Shown here piece after piece: positions 10,164 to 18,879 of a stretch of DNA of 64,000 bases. Source of the DNA: Pseudoxanthomonas suwonensis 11-1 (GTDB taxonomy: Bacteria; Pseudomonadota; Gammaproteobacteria; Xanthomonadales; Xanthomonadaceae); contig NC_014924.1 in the NCBI RefSeq assembly GCF_000185965.1, positions 1,612,001-1,676,000 of the forward strand. Direction: 5' to 3'. The notes beneath the pieces were generated by a model. It made no database searches and had not been told where the DNA came from. It saw only the letters and a program-made list of their open reading frames with translations. Positions within the stretch are counted from its first letter, which is position 1. Each line of letters begins with the position of its first letter. The position numbers and the translations under genes were made by a program.

Positions 10164-12533
10164 TTAGAACTCGGCCCAGTCGGCCTCGTTGATCACGGTG
10201 GCCGCCTGCGGGGCGCGGCTGGTACGCACCGGCGCCTGCTGCGACCTGCGCGGGGCGAACGGCACCGCCGGCGCTACCGGGGCCTGCTCGCTGGCCGCGG
10301 AGGTGAAGCCGTCCTCGAGGCGGAACACCGCGATGGCCTGGGCCAGGCCCGCGGCCTGTTCCTCCATGGAGCGTGCCGCGGCGGAGGCCTCTTCCACCAG
10401 GGCGGCGTTCTGCTGGGTGGTCTCGTCCATCTGCACGATGGTCTGGTTGACCTGCTCGATGCCGGCGGCCTGCTCCTGCGAGGCGGCGGAGATCTCGGCC
10501 ATGATGTCGGTCACGCGCTGCACCGAGGCCACGATCTCGCCCATGGTCTTGCCGGCCTGCTCGGCCAGCTGGGCGCCATCGGCGACCTTGCCGGTGGAGT
10601 CCTCGATCAGCTGCTTGATCTCCTTGGCGGCGGTGGCCGAACGCTGGGCCAGCGAGCGCACCTCGGTGGCGACCACGGCGAAGCCGCGGCCCTGCTCGCC
10701 GGCACGTGCCGCTTCCACCGCCGCGTTGAGCGCGAGGATGTTGGTCTGGAAGGCAATGCCGTCGATGACCGAGATGATGTCGGCGATCTTGCGCGAGGAC
10801 GCCTGGATGTCGGCCATGGTGGTGACCACCTGGCCCACGACCTGGCCGCCCTGCGAGGCCACCGACGCGGCGCCGATGGCCAGCTGGTTGGCCTGGCGGG
10901 CGTGGTCGGCGTTCTGCTTGACGGTGGAGGTGAGCTCCTCCATCGAAGCGGCGGTTTCCTCCAGGTTGGCGGCCTGCTGCTCGGTGCGGCGCGACAGGTC
11001 GTTGTTGCCCGAGGCGATCTCGCTGGCGCCGGTGTTGATGGCCGAGGAGGCGGCCTGGATGCGCGAGACGATCGAGGTCAGCTGGTCGACGGTGGCGTTG
11101 GCGTCGTCGCGCATGCGGGCGAACACGCCGTGGAACTCGCCTTCCATGCGCACGCTGAGGTCGCCCTGGGCCAGGCCGGTCAGCAGGCGCGAGACCTCGG
11201 CCAGGCTGATCGCGTTGGCATCCAGCAGGCCGTTGAGCTGGACCGCCAGCTGCAGCAGGAATCCGTGCTTGTCGCTGGTGTCGATGCGGCCGGACAGGTC
11301 GCCGGCGGCCGCGGCCTCGACCACGCGCGCCACTTCCTGCTCGACCCGGATCTCGCCGGTGCGGTCGCGCCATTCGCAGACCATGCCGACGTACTTGCCT
11401 TCGGCGTCGCGGATGGCGGAGACGCTCTGCGCGATGCAGGCCTCGCCGTACTGGACCTCGCGCACCGCGCGGCCCTCGCGTTCCAGGCGGGCGATGAAGT
11501 CCTGCGAGACCTTGCCGTCGACTTCCAGCACCTCGACCGACTGGCCGACCAGCGGGGCGGCCATGTCCAGCTCGGGCAGGGCGGTGGCGATCTGGTCGGC
11601 ATGGTCTTCCAGCATCTGCGCCAGCGCCGGGTTGCGGTAGACGATGCGGTAGTCCGGATCGGTGATCATCAGCCCGGTCGAGGAATTCTCCAGCGCGGTG
11701 CGGATGCGCAGGTTCTCGGCGGCTTCCTTCTGGTCGCGCTCGGTGCGCTCGCGCAGGTCGTGCTGCATGCGCTGCATCGCGCGCAGCAGGTCGCCGATCT
11801 CGTCGCCGCCGCTGGTGTCGATGCGGCTGTCGAGCTTGCCGCCGGCCACGTCGTTGGCCACGGCCACCGCGCCGCGCATGCCGCCGGCGATGCTGCGGGC
11901 CATGAAGTAGGCGATCGCCAGGCCGCCGGCCACGCCGACCACCAGCATCACCACGATCAGCACCACCGAGGCCGCGTAGGCGCTGCTGGCGCTGGCGGCA
12001 GAGGCGTCGGCCTGGCGGTCGGCCTCCTGGATCAGGGTGGTCACCGCCGCGGCGGCGACGTTGTGCAGGTCGGAGGTCTCGCCGAGGAAGGTATCCAGGG
12101 CGTCGTCGGGCAGCTCCAGGTCGATCATTTCATTGACCGACTCGTACGAGGTGCGGGCGGCGGTCCAGGAAGTGGTCAGCTCCTCGAGCAGCTTGCGCTC
12201 CTCCGGGGTGGCCGCCAGCTTGCCGTAGGCCGCCAGGGCCTCGTCGATCTCGCCCGACAGCTTGGCGCTGCGATCACGCGCGTCGAGCTTGACCGCCTCG
12301 CTGGCGCGCACCAGGCCGCGGTAGGAGGCGGTCCGGTACTCGCCCAGCAGCGCGCGCAGCTCCGCGGCGACGGAGACGCTCTCCATGCTGCCCTCGGCCA
12401 GGTTGGTCGTGGCGCGGTTGAGCGAGGACAGCCCGTAATAGGCGCCGACGCCCTGTGCGGCCAGCAATACCAGCACCACGCCGAAGGCCAGCATCAGTTT
12501 GGGCGTGAGCTTGAGGTTCTTGAGCCAATGCAT
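10164..12533 (-). CDS. Methyl-accepting chemotaxis protein with four-helix-bundle sensor and PAS domain (MCP3)
   Basis: Chemoreceptor of 789 residues. TM1 is about 11-32, a helical periplasmic ligand-binding region about 33-184 (4HB type), TM2 about 186-208, then HAMP. A PAS-like domain follows ([21 protein letters not shown]), a second HAMP-like segment and the MA hairpin. The C-terminus NEADWAEF matches the xWxxF CheR/CheB tether consensus. ATG 12533 (MHWLKNLKL) is chosen over the upstream ATG 12584 because GGGGAG lies at the right distance and a basic tail plus TM follows at once. It is 75 bp after the 127-residue secreted-protein gene with no terminator seen between, so the two are probably co-transcribed. 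Confidence 0.93.
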   Translation of the reverse strand: MHWLKNLKLTPKLMLAFGVVLVLLAAQGVGAYYGLSSLNRATTNLAEGSMESVSVAAELRALLGEYRTASYRGLVRASEAVKLDARDRSAKLSGEIDEALAAYGKLAATPEERKLLEELTTSWTAARTSYESVNEMIDLELPDDALDTFLGETSDLHNVAAAAVTTLIQEADRQADASAASASSAYAASVVLIVVMLVVGVAGGLAIAYFMARSIAGGMRGAVAVANDVAGGKLDSRIDTSGGDEIGDLLRAMQRMQHDLRERTERDQKEAAENLRIRTALENSSTGLMITDPDYRIVYRNPALAQMLEDHADQIATALPELDMAAPLVGQSVEVLEVDGKVSQDFIARLEREGRAVREVQYGEACIAQSVSAIRDAEGKYVGMVCEWRDRTGEIRVEQEVARVVEAAAAGDLSGRIDTSDKHGFLLQLAVQLNGLLDANAISLAEVSRLLTGLAQGDLSVRMEGEFHGVFARMRDDANATVDQLTSIVSRIQAASSAINTGASEIASGNNDLSRRTEQQAANLEETAASMEELTSTVKQNADHARQANQLAIGAASVASQGGQVVGQVVTTMADIQASSRKIADIISVIDGIAFQTNILALNAAVEAARAGEQGRGFAVVATEVRSLAQRSATAAKEIKQLIEDSTGKVADGAQLAEQAGKTMGEIVASVQRVTDIMAEISAASQEQAAGIEQVNQTIVQMDETTQQNAALVEEASAAARSMEEQAAGLAQAIAVFRLEDGFTSAASEQAPVAPAVPFAPRRSQQAPVRTSRAPQAATVINEADWAEF

Positions 12534-12608
12534 GCAGCGATACTCCCCGGATCTGCGCAGCGGTGACGGCGGGGTGCGCTGCATCCCGCCGGCGGACTTT
12601 CCTGTTTC

Positions 12609-12992
12609 TTATTTGAGGTTGGCGAGCTTGATGTTCGCCGGCGAGCTCACCGCGATTTCGGCGCGGCTGGCATCGCGCTGGACGGTGCCGACGACGCAGA
12701 CGTCGCGGCCTTCCAGCTCTTCCGGCGTCGGCTTGAACTTGCCGCGCTGGTCGCCCGGGATGCGGGCGGAGAAAGTGTGGCGCGGGAACGCACCGCCCAT
12801 GTACAGGAAGGTCGGCTCGCCCTCGGTGTTCTGGGCCCAGCGGGTCTTTTCCACCTTGCCGCAGACCATGACGTCCTTGCCGACGTAACGCACGGCCTGC
12901 TCGGCGGGGACTGCCTCCTGGGCGAACGCGGCGGCGGGCATGGCGGCCAGCAGCGCGGCGATCAGCGGGAGGGACTTGGACAGACGGTTCAT
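12609..12992 (-). CDS. Secreted small protein of unknown function, possibly OB-fold-like
   Basis: A 127-residue protein. Residues 1-24 are a typical signal peptide (basic start, hydrophobic core, cleavage after AAAFA). The mature part contains GKDVMVCGKVEKTRW ... FLYMGGAFPRHTFSARIPG ... GRDVCVVGTVQRD, i.e. two V-C-G-x-V strands around a loop, the repeating-strand pattern of small OB-like domains. The two conserved-looking cysteines could form a disulfide. A good sigma-28 site lies upstream and MCP3 downstream, placing it in the motility regulon. A periplasmic partner for MCP3 is possible but speculative; no homologue with known function is recalled. Confidence 0.75.
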   Translation of the reverse strand: MNRLSKSLPLIAALLAAMPAAAFAQEAVPAEQAVRYVGKDVMVCGKVEKTRWAQNTEGEPTFLYMGGAFPRHTFSARIPGDQRGKFKPTPEELEGRDVCVVGTVQRDASRAEIAVSSPANIKLANLK

Positions 12993-13039
12993 TGGGGGTA
13001 CTCCGATGGCGGGATTGGAAGGCTGGCTGCCATAGGGGC

Positions 13040-13066
13040 CTATCGGCAGCCTGGAGGGGGTCTTTA
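13040..13066 (-). promoter_or_regulatory. Sigma-28 (FliA) promoter for the 127-residue secreted protein and MCP3
   Basis: Minus strand: TAAAG, 14 bases, GCCGATAG. The -35 is perfect and the -10 matches 7 of 8. The -35 overlaps the TAA stop of cheW. Confidence 0.8.
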
Positions 13067-13543
13067 GGCGGCCGGGTCCAGCGCCTGGGCCTCGCCCAGG
13101 TCCGCGCTGTCCAGCAGGGTCTCGATGTCGAGCAGGATCAGCATCCGCTCGTCGAGGGTGCCGATGCCGCTGATGAAGCGGGTATCGACCGCGGCGCCGA
13201 ACTCGGGGGTGGGGCGGATCTGCTCGGCCGCCAGCGGCACCACGTCGGACACGCCGTCGACCACGATGCCGACCACGCGGTCCTCGACGTTGAGGACGAT
13301 CATCACGGTGAAGCTGTCGTAGCGTGCTTCCTTCAGGCGCAGCTTCAGGCGCAGGTCGATCACCGGCACGATGGTGCCGCGCAGGTTGATCACGCCCTTG
13401 ATGTATTCCGGCGCATCCGGGACCCGGGTCACGGCGTCGTAGCCGCGGATCTCCTGGACCTTGAGGATGTCGACGCCGTAGTGCTCCTCGCCGAGGGTGA
13501 AGGTGAGGAATTCGCCGGTGGACGGGGCCGGGGTACTGCTCAT
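13064..13543 (-). CDS. cheW: CheW, receptor-kinase coupling protein
   Basis: Adaptor that links MCPs to CheA in the signalling array. It is 159 residues from ATG 13543, which has AGGAG at good spacing; an upstream ATG at 13615 would run through the promoter and is rejected. It is a single CheW domain with [39 protein letters not shown] and [11 protein letters not shown], all typical. It is the only stand-alone CheW in the window, so it may serve CheA1 as well as CheA2. It is transcribed from its own sigma-28 site rather than only with ycgR. Confidence 0.97.
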   Translation of the reverse strand: MSSTPAPSTGEFLTFTLGEEHYGVDILKVQEIRGYDAVTRVPDAPEYIKGVINLRGTIVPVIDLRLKLRLKEARYDSFTVMIVLNVEDRVVGIVVDGVSDVVPLAAEQIRPTPEFGAAVDTRFISGIGTLDERMLILLDIETLLDSADLGEAQALDPAA

Positions 13544-13593
13544 TGGGGTCGCTCCTGCAGGGCCGCGCGGTGCGCGGGATCGGTTCCCGGGGG

Positions 13594-13620
13594 AGATCGG
13601 CCGTTCCGGCGGCAACTTTA
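13594..13620 (-). promoter_or_regulatory. Sigma-28 (FliA) promoter for cheW
   Basis: Minus strand: TAAAG, 14 bases, GCCGATCT. The -35 is perfect and the -10 matches 6 of 8. It sits between the ycgR stop and the cheW start, giving a leader of about 45 bases. Confidence 0.7.
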
Positions 13621-13627
13621 GGGCGGG

Positions 13628-14476
13628 TTACACCACGCCCCGTTCGCGCGCCTTCCGCTGGCGCTCGACCTGGAAGATGAACTGGAGGATCCGCTTCTCC
13701 GCCGTGGCCGCCAGGCCAACGAAGCGGCAGCCGACCCTTACGGGGTAGCGCGCCAGCTGGGTGCGGCGCGAGGAATGGGCCACCTGCAGCCTCACCGCCA
13801 GCGGTTCGCCGCCGTCGGGAAGTTCCAGGGTGCAGGCGTCGATCTGGCCGCCGGGCGGGAAGCGCGATTCATCCTCGTCGCGTACCGCCAGCGCCAGGCC
13901 GCCGCCGCTGATGTCGACCACCCGCACCTGCAGCAGGGGCAGGCCCTCGGCCGGCGGCGGCACCTGCACGGTGGCCACCGGGCCGGGGATCAGCTCCAGC
14001 CGGTAGAGCTCGCGGCGCTGCAGCTGCAGCACCGAATCCGGAAGCGGCGCGGCAAAGGTCGCCGGGCCGTCGCCCGGGACGCGTCGCAGCTGCTGCAGGC
14101 GGAACTGGATCCGGACCCGCTCCAGCTGCGACACGCACATCAGGTAGTCCGCGCCCGCCATGCGCTGGTTGATGGTTTCCTGGCGGTTGCCGTCGATCAG
14201 CACGCCGTCCGGTCCGACCTCGAGCAGGGCGGTCGGGCAGGGCAGGCCACCGGGCATGACATGGGCGCTGATCAGCGCATTGCCGTCGCACAGGGCGTTG
14301 AGGATGCGGACGACCTCCCGCGGATCGCGCAGCAGGTAGCGCTCCGCATCGGGGAGGTCCACGGGTGCCGTGTCTGGGGCGGTGCCAGCCGTCATCCGGA
14401 TAGGGTCGAAGCCACGGGTACCGGCGATATCGGCCGGCAGCGGCCGGACTTGAGGCCGGGGCAGTGGCCCGGCCAT
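13628..14476 (-). CDS. ycgR: YcgR-type flagellar brake protein (PilZ, c-di-GMP receptor)
   Basis: Binds cyclic di-GMP and slows or biases the flagellar motor. It is 282 residues from ATG 14476, with a possible alternative ATG at 14395. The N-terminal YcgR domain (about 45-145) is followed by PilZ (about 150-270). The c-di-GMP-binding motifs are present: RxxxR as R155-ELY-R159 and DxSxxG as D188-I-S190-GG-G193. The start lies 4 bp after the cheA2 stop, so it is coupled to chemotaxis-operon expression and shares its sigma-28 promoter. This is a direct link between c-di-GMP level and swimming. Confidence 0.9.
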   Translation of the reverse strand: MAGPLPRPQVRPLPADIAGTRGFDPIRMTAGTAPDTAPVDLPDAERYLLRDPREVVRILNALCDGNALISAHVMPGGLPCPTALLEVGPDGVLIDGNRQETINQRMAGADYLMCVSQLERVRIQFRLQQLRRVPGDGPATFAAPLPDSVLQLQRRELYRLELIPGPVATVQVPPPAEGLPLLQVRVVDISGGGLALAVRDEDESRFPPGGQIDACTLELPDGGEPLAVRLQVAHSSRRTQLARYPVRVGCRFVGLAATAEKRILQFIFQVERQRKARERGVV

Positions 14477-14480
14477 GGCA

Positions 14481-16472
14481 TCAGGCCGCCTGCGGCAGCT
14501 GCTGGCGCTGGCGGGCCAGGCCGCCGACGTCGACGATCAGGGCCACGCGGCCGTCGCCGAGGATGGTCGCGCCGGAGATGCCGGGCACGCGCCGGTAGTT
14601 CTTCTCCAGGTTCTTGACCACCACCTGCTGCTGGCCGACCAGTTCCTCGACCTGCAGCGCCAGCTTCTGGCCATCGCCCTCGACCACCACCACCAGCGAC
14701 TCGCCGCCGCCGTTGCCGAAGCCGAAGGTGCCGGACAGCGACAGCAGCGGCAGGTACTCGCCGCGCACGCGCAGCACGCGGCCGTCGCCGGCGACGGTGC
14801 GCACGTCCTCGGTCTGCGGCTGCAGCGCCTCGAGCACGTGGCTCAGCGGCAGGATCAGGATCTCCCCGCCGGTGGACACCACCATGCCGTCGAGGATGGC
14901 CAGGGTCAGCGGCAGCCGGATCACCACCCGGGTGCCGCGGCCTTCGGCGCTTTCCAGCTGGACTTCGCCGCCCAGGGCCTGGATGTTCTTGCGGACCACG
15001 TCCATGCCCACGCCGCGGCCGGACAGGTCGGTGACCTGGTCGGCGGTGGAGAAGCCGGGCTGGAAGATCAGGTCCCAGACCTGGGCGTCGGTCGGGTTGT
15101 CGGGGATCGCCAGGCCGCGCTCGGCGGCCTTGGCCAGGATCTTGGCGCGGTTGAGGCCGCGGCCGTCGTCGGCCACCTCGATCACGATGTGGCCACCCTG
15201 GTGCGAGGCGGCCAGGGTGATCGTGCCGGTCTCGTCCTTGCCGGCCGCCTTGCGCGCGTCCGGCATCTCCAGGCCGTGGTCGATCGAGTTGCGGACCAGG
15301 TGCACCAACGGGTCGGCGATCTTCTCGATCAGGCCCTTGTCCAGCTCGGTGCCCTCGCCGAGGGTGCGCAGGCGCACGTGCTTGCCCAGGCGGGTGGAGA
15401 GGTCGCGCACCAGGCGCGGGAAGCGGCGGAACACCGCGTCCACCGGCAGCATGCGCACGCCGATGACGGCTTCCTGCAGGTCGCGGGTGTTGCGCTCCAG
15501 CAGTTCCAGCCCGGCGAACAGGCGCTCGGCCTGGGACGGATCCATCCCGCCGCTGACCTGCTTGAGCATGGCCTGGGTGATGACCAGTTCGCCGACCAGG
15601 TTGATCAGGGCATCGACCTTGTCGACGCTGACGCGGATCGAACTCTCGGCCTCATGCGCCTGGCCGGCGGCGGCCGGGGTGGCGGCGGCCACGCCGGCAG
15701 CGGCGGCAGCGGCCGCCGGCTCGCCGACCGGGGCCTCGTGTGGGGGTGCCGCGGCGGCGGGCGCGGCCGTGCCCTGGGCCTGCGGGCGGATATCCAGCTC
15801 GCAGTCGTCCACCACCCACGCGAACACGTCGTCGATCGCGCTGCGCGGGACCTTGCCACGCAGGCCCAGGTCCCAGGCGATGCAGGCTTCCAGCGGGTCG
15901 AGCTGGTCGAACTCGGGCAGCTTCTCCAGCCGCGCGTTGACCTCCAGCGGACCCAGGTGCTCGAGCTCGCGGATGATGCGCAGCGGGTCGTTGCCGCTCA
16001 TGAACAGCGAGGGCGCGGGACTGAAGGCGATGTCCCAGCCTTCCGGCTCGGGTTCCGGCGCGGCCTTGGCCACGACGGCGCCGGGCTGGCCCAGTTCCTG
16101 CTGCAGGCGCTGGTGCACGGCCTCGACCGCGGCCGGATCGGCCGCGCGGCCCTGGTCGGCCTCGGCCAGCAGGGCGCGCAGCACGTCGACCGAACCGAGC
16201 ATGGCGTCGATCGCGCTGGCGGCCAGCGCGCGCTTGCCGCCGCGGATCTCGTCCAGCAGCGTCTCCAGCACGTGGGTGAGCGCCGCCATCCTGTCGAAAC
16301 CGAACGTCGCCGCGCCGCCCTTGATCGAGTGCGCGGCGCGGAACACGGAGTTGATGACCTCCGGGTCGGTGCTGCCGCCTTCCAGGGCCAGCAGCCCGGC
16401 TTCCATCGCGTCCAGGCCTTCGCGGCTTTCCTCGAAGTAGGTGGCGTGGAAGCGTTGCAGGTCCATGCTCAT
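14481..16472 (-). CDS. cheA: CheA2, chemotaxis histidine kinase
   Basis: Autophosphorylates on CheW-MCP signals and passes phosphate to CheY and CheB. It is 663 residues. Hpt domain: H48 in AAHSIKGG. A folded P2-like region (about 145-225, GWDIAFSPAP ... WDLGLRG), then an Ala/Pro linker. Dimerisation P3 begins near SIRVSVDKVDALINLVGEL. The ATPase core has the N box HLVRNSIDHG and the DDGRG and GRGVGMDVV glycine boxes. The C-terminal CheW-like P5 domain follows. All key residues are intact. This is the second complete CheA in the window; with the preceding receiver and STAS genes it forms one sigma-28 operon. Confidence 0.96.
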   Translation of the reverse strand: MSMDLQRFHATYFEESREGLDAMEAGLLALEGGSTDPEVINSVFRAAHSIKGGAATFGFDRMAALTHVLETLLDEIRGGKRALAASAIDAMLGSVDVLRALLAEADQGRAADPAAVEAVHQRLQQELGQPGAVVAKAAPEPEPEGWDIAFSPAPSLFMSGNDPLRIIRELEHLGPLEVNARLEKLPEFDQLDPLEACIAWDLGLRGKVPRSAIDDVFAWVVDDCELDIRPQAQGTAAPAAAAPPHEAPVGEPAAAAAAAGVAAATPAAAGQAHEAESSIRVSVDKVDALINLVGELVITQAMLKQVSGGMDPSQAERLFAGLELLERNTRDLQEAVIGVRMLPVDAVFRRFPRLVRDLSTRLGKHVRLRTLGEGTELDKGLIEKIADPLVHLVRNSIDHGLEMPDARKAAGKDETGTITLAASHQGGHIVIEVADDGRGLNRAKILAKAAERGLAIPDNPTDAQVWDLIFQPGFSTADQVTDLSGRGVGMDVVRKNIQALGGEVQLESAEGRGTRVVIRLPLTLAILDGMVVSTGGEILILPLSHVLEALQPQTEDVRTVAGDGRVLRVRGEYLPLLSLSGTFGFGNGGGESLVVVVEGDGQKLALQVEELVGQQQVVVKNLEKNYRRVPGISGATILGDGRVALIVDVGGLARQRQQLPQAA

Positions 16473-16516
16473 GGGGCGTGCTCGCGGTTATCCGGATGGA
16501 GGCGGTTGTCCCGGGA

Positions 16517-16882
16517 TCAGCCCAGGACCTTCTGCACGGTGGCGACCAGCTGTTCGGGATTGAACGGCTTGACCAGCCAGCCGGTGGCGCCGGCGGCCTT
16601 GCCTTCGGCCTTCTTGTCCGCGGCCGACTCCGTGGTCAGCATCAGCAGCGGGGTGAAGCGGTAATCCGGCAGGCCGCGCAGGGCGCGGATCAGCGAGATG
16701 CCGTCCATGTTCGGCATGTTGACGTCGGTCACCACCGCGTTGAAACGCTGGCCCTGGGCGCGGTCGAGCGCGACCTGGCCATCCTCGGCCTCTTCCACGG
16801 CGAACCCGGCCGTGGTCAGGGCGAACGAGACCATCTGGCGCATCGAGGCCGAATCGTCCACTACCAGAATGCGTGCGCTCAT
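16517..16882 (-). CDS. cheY: CheY2, single-domain chemotaxis response regulator
   Basis: A 121-residue receiver. Acidic pair D9/D10, phospho-acceptor D53 in VVTDVNMP, T83/T84 in LMLTTES and K105 in WLVKPF are all present. The start at 16882 overlaps the STAS gene by 4 bases (ATGA); the longer open frame upstream is a shadow of that gene. It lies 44 bp before cheA2. It could signal to FliM, or act as a phosphate sink competing with CheY1; the sequence does not decide. Confidence 0.95.
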   Translation of the reverse strand: MSARILVVDDSASMRQMVSFALTTAGFAVEEAEDGQVALDRAQGQRFNAVVTDVNMPNMDGISLIRALRGLPDYRFTPLLMLTTESAADKKAEGKAAGATGWLVKPFNPEQLVATVQKVLG

Positions 16883-17184
16883 GCGGCGTTCTCCACTTTC
16901 TTGCTCAAGTCTTGTTGATCGGTAAGTCCCAGCTGGGCGGACAGCCCCAGCAGGCGCGCGGCGTCGCGCAGGGCGTCGCTGCAGCCGGACAGTTCGGTGC
17001 TGCGGCCCAGCTCGCGGCGGCTGCGGAAGAACGCGCACAGCACCTGCATCGCCGCGGTGTGCACGCGGGCGACGGACGAACCGTCCAGCGCCAGTTCCCT
17101 GGCGTCCAGGTGTGCCGACAGGCGTTCCTTGAGCCCGGCGCTGGCCTCGATGCCGAGGTCCTCGCCCAGGGAAACCGTGTTCAT
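16879..17184 (-). CDS. STAS-domain protein, first gene of the cheA2 operon
   Basis: A 101-residue protein resembling anti-sigma-factor-antagonist (STAS) domains often found at the head of cheY-cheA operons. The core is LALDGSSVARVHTAAMQVLCAF. Related chemotaxis STAS proteins usually read VxRVDTAALQLL; here the Asp before Thr is His, so the conventional phospho-site context is changed. There is no membrane segment or signal peptide. The function is not established for this family; a regulatory or scaffolding role with CheA2 is inferred from linkage only. Confidence 0.85.
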   Translation of the reverse strand: MNTVSLGEDLGIEASAGLKERLSAHLDARELALDGSSVARVHTAAMQVLCAFFRSRRELGRSTELSGCSDALRDAARLLGLSAQLGLTDQQDLSKKVENAA

Positions 17185-17213
17185 CGCCTCTCCACGCAGT
17201 GGGGTCCGACTGG

Positions 17214-17240
17214 ATAACGGCCGATCCGGCGCAGGCTTTA
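17214..17240 (-). promoter_or_regulatory. Sigma-28 (FliA) promoter for STAS-cheY2-cheA2-ycgR
   Basis: Minus strand: TAAAG, 14 bases, GCCGTTAT. The -35 overlaps the TAA stop of parP. The leader would be about 23 bases. Confidence 0.75.
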
Positions 17241-18077
17241 GCGCTGGCCGCCGATCGCACCCGGCTCGAGCAGGCAGGAGGCGTCGAGCAGGATCATCGG
17301 ATCGCCGCCAAGCCGGGCGATGCCGCGGAAGAGGCCGTCGACCGGGCGCCGCACCTGGGTGGTCCCCGGTGGCTCGACCTGGCCCTCGCCGAGGGTCACC
17401 ACGTCCTCGACTGCGGTCACGCGCAGGCCCAGGACCTCGCCCTTCTCCTCGATCACGACGAAGCGGGTGGCCGGGGTCTCCGGCTGCGAGGGCTGGCCCA
17501 GGTGCATGCCCAGGTCCATGACCGGCACCACCTGGCCACGCAGGTTCATCACCCCGAGCATGGCCGGGACGGTGCCGCGCAGGGCCAGCAGCGGGGCCGG
17601 CAGCACCACTTCCTGGACCTTCAGCAGCTCCAGGCCGTAGCGCTGGCCGCCGCAGCGTAGGCGCAGCCAGCGCGGGGTCGGCTCGCGGCGCGGTGCGGAC
17701 GGTTCCTCGCCATGGTGGCCGGCGGGGCCGTGCGAAGGCGGCAGGGCGGGACGGGCAACCGGTGCCGGCGCACGCGGGGCGAAGCTGGCCGGCGCCGGTG
17801 GGGCCACGCGCGCGACCGGGGCGGCTGGCGGCGGGGCAGGCGAAGTACTGGCGGCCGGTGCGACCGGAACGGGCGCGGGCTCGGGCTCGGGCTCGGGCGC
17901 TACCGGAGCCGGAGCCGGAGCCGGAACAGGAGCTGCGGCCTGGGCCTCGACCGGTGCGGCCACGGCCGGAGCTGCCGCCGGGGCAGGGGCCGGCCCAGGC
18001 GCGGCCGCGGGCGACGCTGCCGGCGTGCCGGCCAGCAGCCCGTCAAGGTAGTCGTCGAGCACGGCCGCGGCGCTCAT
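17238..18077 (-). CDS. parP: ParP-like CheW-domain protein (polar array integration)
   Basis: A 279-residue protein. A short N-terminal segment (MSAAAVLDDYLDGLLAG) is followed by a long Ala/Pro linker with PEPEPEPAP repeats (about 18-140) and a C-terminal CheW-like domain (about 145-275: RLRCGGQRYGLELLKVQEVV, MNLRGQVVPVMDLGMHLG, GLRVTAVEDVV). Position directly after a parA-type gene in the cheYZA-motCD operon is that of ParP in Vibrio and Pseudomonas. There ParP links the pole-anchored ParC to CheA and stabilises arrays. ATG 18077 overlaps the parC stop by 4 bases; the longer frame is a shadow of parC. Confidence 0.88.
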   Translation of the reverse strand: MSAAAVLDDYLDGLLAGTPAASPAAAPGPAPAPAAAPAVAAPVEAQAAAPVPAPAPAPVAPEPEPEPAPVPVAPAASTSPAPPPAAPVARVAPPAPASFAPRAPAPVARPALPPSHGPAGHHGEEPSAPRREPTPRWLRLRCGGQRYGLELLKVQEVVLPAPLLALRGTVPAMLGVMNLRGQVVPVMDLGMHLGQPSQPETPATRFVVIEEKGEVLGLRVTAVEDVVTLGEGQVEPPGTTQVRRPVDGLFRGIARLGGDPMILLDASCLLEPGAIGGQR

Positions 18078-18856
18078 GCCGCCTGTTCCAGGGCCTGGGC
18101 GTCGCTGGCGAGGATCCAGTCCAGCGCGCGGCGGTAGGTCGACAGCGCACGGCCCGGATAGGCCGCGTCGTCGCCGGGCTGCACCAGCAGCTCGGTGTTG
18201 CAGATGCGGGTGTCGACCGGGATCGCGTCGTCCCACACCCGCTCGCCGTGCTCTTCCTGCATCCGCTTGAGCGCTTCCTGGCCGGCGCGGGTGCGGCGGT
18301 CGTACAGGGTCGGCAGCACCGACACCGGCATCGGCCGGCGGCGCGAGCGTTCGACCATCTCCGCGGTGCGGCGCATGCCGGCCAGGCCGTGCAGGGCCAG
18401 CGGCTCGGCCTGGGTCGGGATGATCACCCGGTCGGCGGCGGCCAGCGCGTTGATCATCAGCAGGCCCAGGGTGGGCGCGCAGTCCAGCAGCACGTAGTCG
18501 TGCTGGCCGGCGTGGCGCGCCAGCGCCTGCGACAGGGCCAGGCCGAGGCCGGGCTGGTTGGCGCTGCGGCGCTCCAGGGTAGCCAGCGCCGGCTGGGCGC
18601 AGACGTAGTCAAGGCGCTCGACCGCGCTGGCGCGGGCCAGGCTGGCCAGGTCGCGCGGCGGGGTGCCGAACAGTTCCATGACGCCTTCCGGCGGCGGCTC
18701 GGGCGCCACGCCGAAGGTGCGAGTCAGGGAGGCATGCGGGTCCAGGTCGACCAGCAGCACGCGGTTGCCGCGCGACGCCAAGCCGCGGCCCAGGGCCAGG
18801 GTGGTGGTGGTCTTGCCCACGCCGCCCTTCTGGTTGGCGATCGCCCACACGCGCAT
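18074..18856 (-). CDS. parC: ParC-like ParA-family ATPase for chemotaxis array positioning
   Basis: A 260-residue MinD/ParA-type ATPase. The deviant Walker A is at the N-terminus (NQKGGVGKTTTTLALG), followed by LLVDLDPHASL and VLLDCAPTLG. ATG 18856 has AGGAGG 9 bases upstream. The neighbours motCD upstream and parP downstream fit the known motC-motD-parC-parP order. In Vibrio the orthologue localises to the pole and ensures each daughter inherits a chemotaxis array; the same role is inferred here. No parB gene or centromere-like repeat is nearby, which argues against a plasmid partition system. Confidence 0.9.
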   Translation of the reverse strand: MRVWAIANQKGGVGKTTTTLALGRGLASRGNRVLLVDLDPHASLTRTFGVAPEPPPEGVMELFGTPPRDLASLARASAVERLDYVCAQPALATLERRSANQPGLGLALSQALARHAGQHDYVLLDCAPTLGLLMINALAAADRVIIPTQAEPLALHGLAGMRRTAEMVERSRRRPMPVSVLPTLYDRRTRAGQEALKRMQEEHGERVWDDAIPVDTRICNTELLVQPGDDAAYPGRALSTYRRALDWILASDAQALEQAA

Positions 18857-18879
18857 CAGTCCGATCCTCCTGTGATTCT

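Noticed and set aside
16517-17260. 247-codon frame joining cheY2 to upstream sequence
   Set aside because: The upstream part is an out-of-frame shadow of the STAS gene; ATG 16882 is the natural cheY2 start.
18074-18856. ParA-type gene as a plasmid or chromosome partition system
   Set aside because: No parB or parS-like repeats; the context motD-parC-parP is that of chemotaxis array positioning.
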